64,000 nucleotides of DNA from Trichobilharzia szidati (lineage: Eukaryota > Platyhelminthes > Trematoda > Strigeidida > Schistosomatidae). The position numbers and the translations under genes were made by a program. The notes beneath the pieces were generated by a model. That model made no database searches and was not told where the DNA came from. It was given only the letters and a program-made list of their open reading frames with translations. This document shows, one piece after another, positions 11,619 through 23,900 of the stretch. The stretch lies in contig OX235272.1 of assembly GCA_944472155.2 (NCBI GenBank), positions 108,382,020 through 108,446,019 on the forward strand, in the 5' to 3' direction. The number at the start of each line of letters is the position of its first letter. The first letter of the stretch is position 1.

Positions 11619-12413
11619 AACTCTAAAGAATAGCAGCCCAAACCGAAGCTACCTAGCGAGCGGACAAATGACCTTGACAACGACAATTTTGACCAATCAG
11701 ACGCCACTATAGAAACAGCGCATAATTCGAATAAGTCGTTTATATAAAAGTAATGCAATGTTAAAAAATAGTTACAAAGGACAACGTTCTCGTATATGTT
11801 GCAAAAAAACCTGCCAATTTCTCATAGGAGTCTTGATACTCATGTTTAACCAAGTCCTGGAGATAAACTCATCGAGATAACTGTATATCATTGCATTTCT
11901 TGATCCATTCACAGATCTGATACGTTTTTTAGGTGACTCCAGAAACTTTCGATGAAATTAATGTAAGTTCCATCAAAAGGATTGAGAAAACCATTTGTAT
12001 GGTTGACCACTTGATGAATATAGCCCAGATTCGATAACTGACTGTAACTACTCTATTCATCTGTATGAATAGTCGTCCCAGGCAGCACTAAGCGCTGGAT
12101 AATAGGCAATAATACACTTGCACTACGATTAGGGATCGCCTCAATATATCCTTTCTGGAAACTGGTGTCATATATTCCCAATAGCCATTGCTCATTCACA
12201 CTCAATCTCCCTCAAATATATTTCCTTTCGACATTCCTATCAGTCCGTTCTCCAAACAGTAATCAAAAACAAGATCTGGAGCGAATTTGCAACGCAGAAG
12301 GTGTAAAGCACCCATAAATACGTCTGGAAAATATGGAGTCACCTGATTGGTTGCTCAAGGTCATTTATCCATTCGCTAGGTAGTTTCGGTTTGGGCTACT
12401 ATTCTTTAGAGTT
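11619..12413 (-). mobile_element. Merlin DNA transposon, internally deleted copy
   Basis: Inverted ends of about 60 bp (left aactctaaagaatagcagcc, right its near complement ending at 12413) bracket a minus-strand fragment of an IS1016/ISXO2-type transposase. The reading EQWLLGIYDTSFQKGYIEAI leads to TTIHTDE with the second catalytic Asp (about 12060), then VNHTNGFLNPFDGTYINFIE with the catalytic Glu in IESFWSHLKN, and SVNGSRNAMIYSYLDEFISR. A frame change follows HTDE. The segment with the first catalytic Asp is deleted. At 795 bp it is shorter than the copy at 17.7 kb and its termini differ, so it is a second subfamily. I found no exact target duplication. Confidence 0.8.
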
Positions 12414-12714
12414 GCCCACTGCTTTTACTAATATTATTATTATTTCGAATCACTGGAAAACATATGAGGACTTCTACACTTAATCTAAAAATAGGTGAGC
12501 TTGAGCAGAACTTTAGGGAGCTGCATACCTGTGCATGTATCCGTGTGTTTCTGTCGGAGGAATGTTCTTGTATGCCTACAACTTCAGTGATTTCAGTGAT
12601 TTCACTTACGTAATAAGTGTAAGTACCATTACCCCTAAATCACCACTATTATTATTATCATTATTATTATCACTTAATACATTTATTCCCTCTTATAAAT
12701 CTGAATAAAGCATG

Positions 12715-13560
12715 AACAACAGTGATTTGTGTAGAATCATATGGTATCATCATTGCTTATTTCGTTGACTTCTCATCACCTCAGCTGCTTGCTTACAGCC
12801 CAGAGAAATTATTATTATGTTTATGTACAGAAAGTTTTAACATGCTTGCAAATTTTGTTTTCATGATGTCAGTTGACAGAAGGTTTCGTAATTAGTGAAT
12901 AGCGTTCAGAATATTACGCTTATATAGCTTTAACACAGGCAGTTCAAGTTCAAACAAGATCAGTGTATGCATAGAATGGTAAAGGAGTTGCGTAATAAAG
13001 ACGAGAGACGCGTAAGATGCTGAGTGACTAATAAATTCGGTGACAATGTACTGAGTTCAACAGAAATGATAGCAACAAGAGACAAGCAATATCACACCAT
13101 ATCGAAGTAGGAGTGGGGGTGAGGTTGAAGCCAAAGATGACGTAATCGAATGAAAGAGAGAGACAGTGAAGACATCCAGTTACCAGGATGGGGGCAAGGA
13201 AAGACTGATGCTAACTGCTTCTTTCTGAACACATAAATTGGGTTTCAAGCATTTGATAGAGATTACTCCGGCAAAATTGAGGAGAATTGAGCTCTATATT
13301 TTATTGATAATTTAAAAGGAATTTGTGATTTCCACCTCATGACCTGTATCAAGGAGATGCCTGTCAATGCCACTATTGTAAGCGTTTGTTCCGCGCTGGA
13401 GACGTAGACTTTCCGGTACATGTTCAGAAAATCGAAGGTATACCCTTCCTTCTGTTCTCTGAGTGTAACTGCTCCCGCAGATACTCGTAAATTTTTAAGC
13501 ACAGTTGGAGTTAACATGCGAAGGGTATCTGTCGACTTTTGACTGCACCAAAGAATATGT
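12715..13560 (-). mobile_element. Penelope-like element 3' end, family A
   Basis: Reading leftward, the minus strand has a GIY-YIG endonuclease remnant (CICG...YTQRTE...RFSEHVPESL...DRHLLDTGHEVEI, broken in frame, about 13540-13300). It then has the basic C-terminus and a 3' region (13080-12715) nearly matching the arms at 30861-31200 and 31733-32074. A short piece of that 3' region also lies inverted upstream at about 13740-13890, suggesting an inverted pseudo-LTR. Confidence 0.75.
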
Positions 13561-14736
13561 TGTCTGATAGACGGGAGCCAACTTAGCTACAGGATAGGCT
13601 CTAGCTAGTGACTTACTCACTCTTCTATCGACCATCGCTGCAATATGGGCTTATTTCCCCCTGTGATTTGTTTGGCATTTGAACCTTCACATTCTCAACG
13701 ATTACTAACAAATCCCTTAGGGTAACCATTGTTGTCCTACACCTTGTCGAGAATCATTTCTCTGTACATAAACTTAGTGATTTATTTAGGCTGTAAGCAG
13801 CTGATGAGAAACCTGCATAAAACATTGTTGCTTTTTTGGTTAGTGTATAAATAAAACCGTCAAAGAACACAAATAGACAAAAACCAACATCAATAGACCC
13901 AGAGTAAAATAATAAAAGTGAAACTAGATTATTATTTCTTTCGGATCAAATTCGCAATTCGTAAATTACACAATTAGAGGTGGAATTTTAGCATAGTTCC
14001 CCTTTGCAATGTAAATCAATCAGATGGCAATATGTCCTCTGTTTGATATCATGAATGGCAGTCAAAAAGAGCAAACGAAAACACTTGATGCAATATACTA
14101 CTGAGTGGTTTGAGTATTTGGAAACAAATCACGTCGACCAGTAGTACTCGCTAGCCAGACTGAAGTGGTCTCAACCCCAGCTGGCCATTTCCTCAGTTTG
14201 GTGCTGGGCTTATCAGCTTTGTATCTGGATTAACGTATCTCAAAGAACGTGAATTCTAGCTAACCACTTGGGCTAACTTTAAGTGCGTAAAACTAAGGTC
14301 TCTAATCTGAAATCATACCTGGCACACCACGGATGACCTCACCCCTCTGAAGGGACTAAAATGGCAGACAAGTGTTTATAGATCACTTCCATCTGGTCAG
14401 TATGAGCAGCATCCAATCACTCTTACCAATCAACCAGCCTCACCTATCACTTTGCGACTGGTTACATAAATAATTTGATTTACGGTAGAAAAATCTATGT
14501 ATCCCGATTAATTTTCATAATGCAGTTTTACATACTCACAAGTAGTATAAAATTAAAGGACAAAAATGCTGGGGAAAGGATTAGTATATGCGAAATTAAA
14601 ATGTGCGTATTCTAAGTGGTACGGTGTGTCCAAGCATATTATAATTGATAATAATAGTAGTAATAATAATGATAAAGCGTGGAATTAGTCAAATGAAGTC
14701 ATATTTTCTGTACAAGCTCTGATTCAGTCCTCCTCT
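13561..14736. other. 3' flank of the homeobox gene, no gene seen
   Basis: Apart from the short inverted PLE tail at about 13740-13890 I see no gene. The part nearest 14736 is AT-rich with GATAATAATAG microsatellite (about 14645-14675) and would hold the 3' UTR of the homeobox gene. No close AATAAA was found on the minus strand. Confidence 0.5.
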
Positions 14737-14980
14737 TCATCGATTTGCTTTAAACCATTGTAATAGTTCACTGATCATTTTATAACCATTACGAAAATCA
14801 TTGCCATATAAAGATTTCTCATCATTTTGTGGCCTGACAATGGGACAGCCATTTGGTTCCAGTGGATCATGACAAAATGTGGATGAGCTAAGGTTGAAAT
14901 CATGCTGCTTAGATGATAATTCCCGTTTGCTTATATCTTCATTACGTAATATTGTTGTCATTTGACGTTTCCATTTGGTT
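14737..14980 (-). CDS. Homeobox gene exon 3 (end of helix 3, C-terminus)
   Basis: After a TTCAG acceptor the first base completes Arg53 of the homeodomain, then TKWKRQM finishes the domain. Seventy-three more residues follow, including [20 protein letters not shown] and ending [11 protein letters not shown] before TGA at 14737-14739. The exact BarH-style TKWKRQ continuation in the required phase is the strongest evidence that this exon belongs to the homeobox exon 10 kb away. Confidence 0.88.
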
Positions 14981-17900
14981 CTGAAATATTATAGCATAAA
15001 ATAATCTGCATTAAATTAAAACTGGTTGGTAAATTAAATGGAAATACGGTATGAAAATATGTAGATAATTAAGAAAGTCATTACTGGTGTAAATATAGAA
15101 TGAGACTCACTACATGGATTAACTTACAGTCAGGTAATTAGAAGTTTTCGACCTTCTTTCTATATATGCTGATATTATTATTATTATTCCCTTGGGTTCC
15201 GAGTGGAACATAGGGCCTCACCAATACATCTCCTACAATTCGTTAATTCTCGCATTCTGCCTATTATTCTCTATTGTTCCCCCTTAGTTTTTCCCGGGCT
15301 ACTGAAGAAAGACTATAACATATTACGCAGGATGTTAAAGGTTGTCAGCAGGGTAAGCAAAGTGACACTTAACCAGCTTGTTAGTATTCTGGTTGACAGG
15401 CACATGGACTCATGTGAAAAATGGGCCAAATCCATTTTATCTAACTCACACCACCCTCTTCATTCACAACTCTCCCCTTGCATCTCATCAGGTAAAACCA
15501 GAAGCCTATATAGAAAACAATATGCTCGCACCAGCAAGTACAAAAACTCAACCATACCCTACTTAGCTCGTGTTCTGTGTGATAAACAAAGCATTAGGCG
15601 TGACACCTATAATTCAGTAAATAGTCAGTAGTACAACCGGATCTCGTCTTTCCAACTCACATCATTTATAGGTGCAACATTTTCTTTCTTTCTTTTCCTT
15701 TTCTCTCTCTCTCTCTTTTCCGTTATGTGCTGCTTTGTTTCTTTCTCTCGCTTACGCCAGTAAATATGACAGCTCCCACTTTTCTAACACCTTCAAACAC
15801 TGTTCAACTTTGTCTTTGCTACCGACATGCCAATATGTTGTTGTCAAAACTAACTCAGATTATCCTTAATCTATGTAGAATTTAATTTATTGTTAATGTA
15901 CTAACTGGATGCAATACTGTAGTAAAAATGCTGAGAATTCCATTCTGTATCACAATTACTGTTTTGGAATAAAGCAAATTATTATTATCTTCACTTTGTT
16001 CTGTTTGGTGCTATCGTCTTCATCTGGCCGGGTCCACGATTTACCAAACTCTCTCATCTCCTCCTCACAAGATCTCCTCCATATCACCCTAGGACGACCC
16101 AGTCGTCGTTTCCCATTGGGACTCCAATCGAGGGTCTGGCACACGATGTCGCTTGGTGGTTTCCTCAGTGTATTCCCAATTCACCTCTATTTTCTCTTAC
16201 ATATTTGAACAAAGCAAGAACTACAGTTTTAGCAGAATAAAGTGGTACCATCCTTTGTTTATTTCGTTGCCTTCTCGTCAGCTGCTTACAGGGCAAAGAC
16301 ATTATTAAATGTTTTCACAAAAACAATTTTAACATACTTTCACAGAGTTCATTTTAAACAAAAATCAATCGATCAATATACGCATACACTAATATTATAT
16401 ACATATATATACGCAATATTAAACACTATTCCGGATGATAATAATCATGCACAATGAAAACTTTTCAGCATCTCGCATTCGGATGAAAAATATCCAGTTA
16501 CCAGGGCAAAGAAAGACTGATAACTGCTTTTTTCTGAATGCACAAATGAGGAAATTAATAAATCAATAGACACAGTTATGAATAAGGCTAAGAAATCCAC
16601 AGCGAACCTTATACGCCGAATGAAGCCGTTTCTAGGTGAGACTACATGGTTTACTTTAATGCCGAAAACTAATCAACCCAGTAGGACGTATGGTATTGTT
16701 AAAATTCATGTCAGAATATGCTATTAGGCATATAGTTGATTTTAGAAATTCGCCTACTTATGAAGTGTCTAAATATTTAGCTATGGTATTAAATCCTCTT
16801 AAAGGCTACTCAAAATCTAGACTAACAAATTCTTATGAACTAAAATATAGATTAGATAATTTAAAGTTAGATAGTGAAGAAAAAGTCGACTTTTTGTCAA
16901 CTTCCTTCTCCTTTCCCATTTGTTGTAAGGATAGTAGAATTCTCAAGATATCCAGATATGAGCAGGAAATTATAACATTAAGGGTTACAGGAATAACAAA
17001 CATAAACAGAAAGATGACTACGTCAAAAAGAGGGAATTTAGAACATTAGTAGTGCTGTTGTAGAAAGAGCGAAGCTCTGAAAAGGCAGAAGTGACAGTGG
17101 TATTCAAGTCCACAAACTCACTTAGAAACAAATCATGTGACTTCAGGGATCCTGTGGAGTCCATTAAAGAAAACAATTTAGTTTATCTAGAATGTTGGAA
17201 TGATTCTGAGGTCAAATACCAGACCAGAGACAATTAGATTAGTAAAGTGTACAAAATCTAGAAGAAGCTCAGCTATAGCACGATGTATAATCACACACAA
17301 CTATACAATCGAACAGGGCAAGATGACCGTCTTAAAGTCTACTGCGGTGTAGCTGAGGAAGAGACTGACAATCGAAGCCTTATTTATCGAATCAAAAGAG
17401 AATATGCGCAACAGGGATTACTCATTTCTTGCCAACGAAATCCAGAAAGTTCCACGATCCTAACGATTAATCATAAAAGAAGATCGAGATGTTATGTTGC
17501 TACAACTGGTGACATGATTATGAACAATCAATTGTGTTTGAATAATAATCTTTTATAAATGAGGAATCATTAAAGAAGAGACGGTCGCAGAGAGGAAGAA
17601 AATTTTCTTCTCGACGAAATCACTGTCAACTAGATAGCTGTACATACGTGTCTTTATATTAAATGTGTAGGAAAGTTCGGCAAAGTTAAACTTTCAGCAC
17701 CATTTATAACCAATCAGCAAACGACCTTGAACGGACCAATCACATGTAAGAGGCTTTCTTCATAAAGAGAAACGTATATTCATGGAAAAACAACATAAAA
17801 CTGTTACAGAGGGTATCTTTCTCTAACGTGTGTGAGAAACATCTCCCAGTTAAGCATAGGTCTGTCAGTAGAAAAGTTACACCACATTCTGCACATATAT

Positions 17901-20900
17901 TCATCTGAATGACTATAAATAAGATCCTTTTGAGATCCATTTACAGCCCTATTCGTATTTTTCAACCTCCCCCAAAATCCTTCAATAGAATTTGGGTTTG
18001 TCCTCGTTATAGGATCGACAAAATCACTGGAATGATTCACTCTATGATGAATATATCCAAGAGATGACAGAGATTTGTAACCTTTGCATTCATCCGTGTG
18101 TATTATTGATCCCGTTTTTTAAGTCTGGTAGTAATAAGTATTAGAGTAGTTGCATTTCTATCTGCTGTTCTTTCCACGAATCCTTTTCGGAGGGAGGTGT
18201 CGTATACACCAATTACCCAAATATTGTTGGCTCGCTGACGACCACGGTTGCATTTTTTCTTCAGCAACACAATTTCGTCGACGTGCACAACGATATCTTC
18301 TCCACCCAACAAAGAAGTAATTTTCTCCATTTTCCACGATGCAATATCTCTGCAATGCTGATACCACTGAACTGTTGAGACGAGGCTATTATCGATTTCA
18401 GCAGCTGCGGCTCTCACCGGCTGCTTTAAGACCCAGTAGTTGCAAATATACAAAATGTGCGTTAAGGTGAGATGCGACCTTGCAAAAAAAGTTCCTACGA
18501 AATATTAAAATTATCAACTTACCTCCTCTAATGCTAACTCGCTTCAAACAAATTGCACAGCTATGGAAATATCCATCAGTTGACCCGCTAAAGCTTTTTA
18601 AACTCATCACACCACAACACGATCAAATTCTCTCCTTCCTAAGCAACCCTAAATCCATGCAATACTGGAAAACATTATCTTCCTCGAAATGCAACTGTAA
18701 CTTCGTTAGGGCACGCATTAGAAACGAATCAAGCGCTATACAACATTGAAATCAAGTTTATGAATCTCATTGGATAATTCGACGTCGTTCGCTGATTGGT
18801 AGTTAGAGTGGTGCTTAAAGTTTAACTTGGCCGAAAGTTCCAGTATTATTTCCGATCATAGGTTAAATTAATAAAATTACTAAGTGTAATAATCAGGAGG
18901 GTAGGGTAGAAAAGACATAACAAGATTATAATTACTGGAGAACTCATCAGTTTGTATAACTACGGGTTAAGGATGTAGTATTAACGAAATGGATAGGAAG
19001 TTCGGACATATTAAAATTAAAACAGTAACCAAATCTAATAATGCAGATGAGAATTAAAAACGTCAGTGTAACAGAAATAAACAGGAAGGTCGGACAAGAA
19101 AGGTGATAGGGTAATCATTATTGGTGCAAACGACTGTTCACACTAGGGACAGCGGCTGAACGTATTTCTTTTGTACACATAGCGTGGACTTGAGTTTTTG
19201 GATTGCCAGTGCCTTAGCTGTTCCTGGATGTCTTGATTTAACTCCCTTTGGTAGGTCTGACCAGATCTTGTATATAACTTTGAAGGAGTTTTCAAATGGA
19301 GCTGAATGTCCTGAGTTCATTAGATGTTCTGTTATCGAACTATGTACGCATTCGCGTTCTCCCTTTGCTAATCATGCTGGATAGTGTTTCCAAGCGCGTT
19401 TTCCAAGAGGACACATGGTACGGCCAATGTACTCTCCTCCATACAGGCAAGTGAACTGGTATGTGAATGTTGAAGTGGCCCAATGCGATAACATGTCTTT
19501 CAAGTGTCAGAAGAATAGTTTCTTGCAGAAGAATGTTACTCGTAGTCTGGTGGTGAAGTATGCTATACTGAGAGACTTCGATAGGCGTTTACGAAGAAGT
19601 TCTGCTTCGGTATCACTTTTATATTCGAGGTTCAATTTCAGCATATTTTTGGGTGCGACTTGAACCTTTTCAGCCGTTTTCTTTGGTTTTATATGCTTGT
19701 CTATGAATCTGGGTGGAGGGAAACCATTTTCTATTAAGGTATCTTGGAGATTTTGCAATTCTTCATAAGTCCCACCAATAATGATTACCCTATCGCCTTC
19801 AGTGGTTCTCTAACTGATATCAATCCGTGGTCAGCTCGTAAAAACAAAATTAATCCTTACAAACCTACTATAGAAAATTAATCTGATGCTAACTAGGGAC
19901 TTGCTACAGGGTGGAGTTTGTTGGAGTTCTAGTGAGAAGTCGTAACCAGTGAGGTCCATCCAGTCAAGGGTGAGGATGGATGTCCCACCGATGACACTGG
20001 TTGGCGCCAGTCGCGCTAAATATCACGAATTGGTAGAAGTTAGAATTCATGGACTGGCCACTGAGAAGTCGGATCCCAATGGCTGAGTGGTATGTGAGCT
20101 TGCCTTGTTACCAGAAGGTCCTGGGCTCGGACCCAGCAGTGTGGGTGCGCACTGCCGATGATTCCCAAACTAGGATGAAACAGCTGTCCAATACTCCCTG
20201 CTTGTTTTCAATGGTTCTCTAACTGATATCAATCGGTGATCAACTCGTAAAAACAAAATTGTAATCTTATTATGTCTTTTCTATCCTATCCTCCTGATTA
20301 TTACACTTAGTAAATTTATTAATTTAACCTTTGACCGGAAGTGATACTGGAAGTTTCTTACCCATTAAATATAAATACACGAATGTGCAGCTATCTAGTT
20401 GACTGTGATTTCGTCGAGAAGAAAATTTTCTTCGTCTCTGTAACCATCTTTTCTTTAATAATTCCTACAATCCAAATACGGATTTATAGAAAACGACACC
20501 AGCTCATGAATTACTAGTAGGAATCAAAATAATCATTTCCGAAATTCTGTTGACAGTATAGACTCCATTAACGAAACTAACTCAAGCAAAGAAACAATCT
20601 GTATGCATCCAAGAAACACTTTAAACTCAAGCTTAGACATCATTTGGTCTATGATGACTAGCAATGGAATCAGTGATTTACATTTCGTCCTATTTCGAAC
20701 TCTTCAGGCAGCTTTATCTGCATCTCCAGTTAATAGCAGTTTCCTCCCCCTCCCTAAAATTGACATCCAGCACCAATTTTTTCAAACACCACGGCGTCAT
20801 CCACAAGTCCACTAGAAGACGAGAGTTACTTCTTGTGAAGTTAGTTTCATTTCTATTCAAGTGTTGGTTTGTAGGGATTTGATTGGTTACAGGATTTCAT

Positions 20901-23900
20901 TATGAGCTGACATTGGTTAGAGATCCATTGGAAAACCTGGGAGTACTGGACAGCTGTTTTGGCCTAGTTTGGGATTCTTCAGCAATACGCACCCATCGGG
21001 GTTCGAACCCAGGATCCCCCGGTTACAAGGCGAGTTCGTAGACCAGTGGCTTAATGGTCTATGCGCTCGCTAGACTTGTAACCGGAAGGTCCTGGGTTCG
21101 AACCCCGGTGGGTGCGTACTGGTGAAGAGTCCTAAACTAGGACGAAACAGTTGTCCAATAACCCCAGGTTTTCCAATGTTTCTCTAACCAGTGTCAGTTT
21201 CAATTCTATTGTCTATGTGAGTTAATTTGAATTTCCCAATCAAACGACATAATGTCAGCTATCAGACATCCTCGAAGTGTCCGTACTAGAAGTCAGCATG
21301 TCATCAGAGATCAAGCATTTCATTCCAATATAATCAGCTAATGAGAAACACAAAATTAACTTAATTCAATCAAATTTGAACAGTTTAACCTCAGTATCTC
21401 AAAATCTAGATGAGTGTATAAGGAACACTATCAAAACAAATGCTGTTTCTCCGAGAAATCATTTTCAAAAGATGTACAGGTGTCTTTACATTAAACTCAG
21501 TATTCATTAAAATCAAGTGAATACCAGCAGTTGTGTTTAAGAAAAGTGGTTTGCATAATATGAGTAATTATCAAGACGGGAACACACAACTAAAGGTTAA
21601 GAAACAGAGGCTAGTATTGTGTGATAGGTGTAAGACTGGCTTAATCAAACTTAATGTGTGAAAGTGAACATAGCAGGGGAAGAGGGTCTATACGAGTATT
21701 AAAGCGTTACCAATAGGAGGAAGAAAAGTAGATGGTACGAGATTATGATTGGAATGTTACCATGGTTACCAATGAGTGTACACATTATCTTTGTATATCA
21801 AGACATCACTTATAGTTCCGAATTACCAGTGACTGAGCTATATTAAGGTACAAAACACCTTGAAGATTATATATGCACGCCCATTACATAATAATACTTA
21901 CGGCTTCTCAGCCTTTACTTATGTATCCCCTCCTAGGTAACATCTTATTTTCTAGAATATTATTATTGTTTCCTTTAGTTCCTAGAGGAACACAGGGCTT
22001 CAGCCGCACGTCTCCATTGCGTTCCATTCTCCGCCAACGTTTTCACCTGGCTCTACATCTGCCCATATCCTTTCATCTCCTCTTCACATCACATCCTCCA
22101 CTTCATGTATCCCTCGCACTGACGACCAACTCGCCACGTCCATTTCGGGTTCCACTCGAGCGATGGCCTGTCTTGTGATGTTACTTGATGGTTTGTTTTC
22201 TCAGAGTATGGAGAATCCATCTCCATTTTTTCCTGCATATTTGTTCCACAATCGGTTCATGGATGGTTCTCTCCCAGAGATTCCTGTTGCTGATCTTTTC
22301 TGGCTGGCCATCTGATTTTGAGCGAAGACAGCTGTTGATGAAGGTCTGCAGTTTGTTCGGAGTGCACTTCATGACGCGACGCTGCGTGGCGCCAATTCTC
22401 TGATCCGTATAGTAGCACTGACTTCACATCGGAGTTGAAGATCCGGATTTTATTTTGAATGCTGAGTGCTGTTGATCCCCTCACAGGCTAGAATATAATC
22501 ACTAGTATTCAAGTGGCTTTACAGATGCATCTGTACCTTTGTACACCTTTGAAAATGACTCGTCGAAAAGAGAATTCCTCTTCGCTGTTACCTCTTCTTT
22601 TTTATGATTCAATCTGGAGTTTTGCCTCTCAGATACTCGCCGACAATTCTCATCTGTTTGCACATTGGCACTAGAATTCCTGCTATGAAAATTCTATGAG
22701 AAAAAAGGCTGGGGAGAGTTGAGTATAGACAGTTTTAAAGTTGAAGCTGTAACCAAAGCCTTATTTTAATAAAGAAGCATCTCTTGACGGTCACCCAGAA
22801 GACCACCACATGCACACCGTGGGTATGGCTATCATGCTGTCACCAACGGCAACGAAGGCCCTGATGCAATGGGAGGCGATCTCGCTCGGGATAATGACTG
22901 CCAGATTCAACTCAAAAGGAAGGAAAGTGATAAGTATACAATGTTATGAAGGCAATCAAGATGCTAAAAACTGGAAAAGCAGCAGCACCATACGGAATCC
23001 CAGCAGAAGCATTGAAAATCAACCACGAAAAATCAGCGGATTTGATGGCACCACTACTGGAGAAGGTGTGGAAAGAGGGCAAGGTACCTACCTGCGGATT
23101 GGAAGAAAGGTTACTTATTCAAACTGCCAAAGAAAGGGGACTTAGGTCAATGTAAGAACTGGCGCGGAATTATGCTCCTGTCCATCCCAAGCAAAATACT
23201 AAGCTGCATCATCCTGGAGAGAATCAAACAAGCCTTGGATGAAAAAATTCGACCAGAACAGGCTGGATTCAGGAGGAACAAATCATGCATTGATTACATC
23301 ACAACACTACGGATCATCATTGAACAAAGCTTGGGATGGCAGTCACCTCTTTATCTCAACTTCATCGACTTGCAAAAGGCCTTCACTAGTGCAGCGTCGA
23401 TTGAGAGGTGATTTGACATCTGCTTCGCTACTACGGGGTGCCGCCAACAATTATGCATCTCATCCAACATTTGTGAGACAATGCTACGTGTCAAGTAGTC
23501 CACAACGGGAAACTCACGGAATCCTTTGAAATAAAGACGGGAGTAAGACAAGCTGGCTGCCTACTATCGCCAATGATTTTCCTGGTTGCGGTAGACTGAA
23601 TAGTGCAACAGACAGCTGATGGGGCGACGAGGAGACAGGCATAGAATGAACCCAGACAAGAAACTTGGAGGATCTGGACTTTGCCAAGGATATGTATATG
23701 TCCTATTCCCCACCAACTGGAAGGTATGCAAGTGAAAAGCAACAAGATGACAGAAGGAGCATCAAAGATAGGCCTACTCTTCAGGTGACCATAGGGAAAA
23801 CATAGGCAGGTGATGAAGATTCCTGACCAACACCAACAGCAACAACAACAACAGACAATCAGCATAAATGGGAGGAAACTAAAAGAAGCAACCGCCCTTA

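Noticed and set aside
15672..15869. Ser/Leu-rich open frame
   Set aside because: It is the C/T-rich tract of a LINE 3' UTR.
18480..18749. 89-codon plus-strand frame
   Set aside because: Antisense shadow of the Merlin transposase N-terminus.
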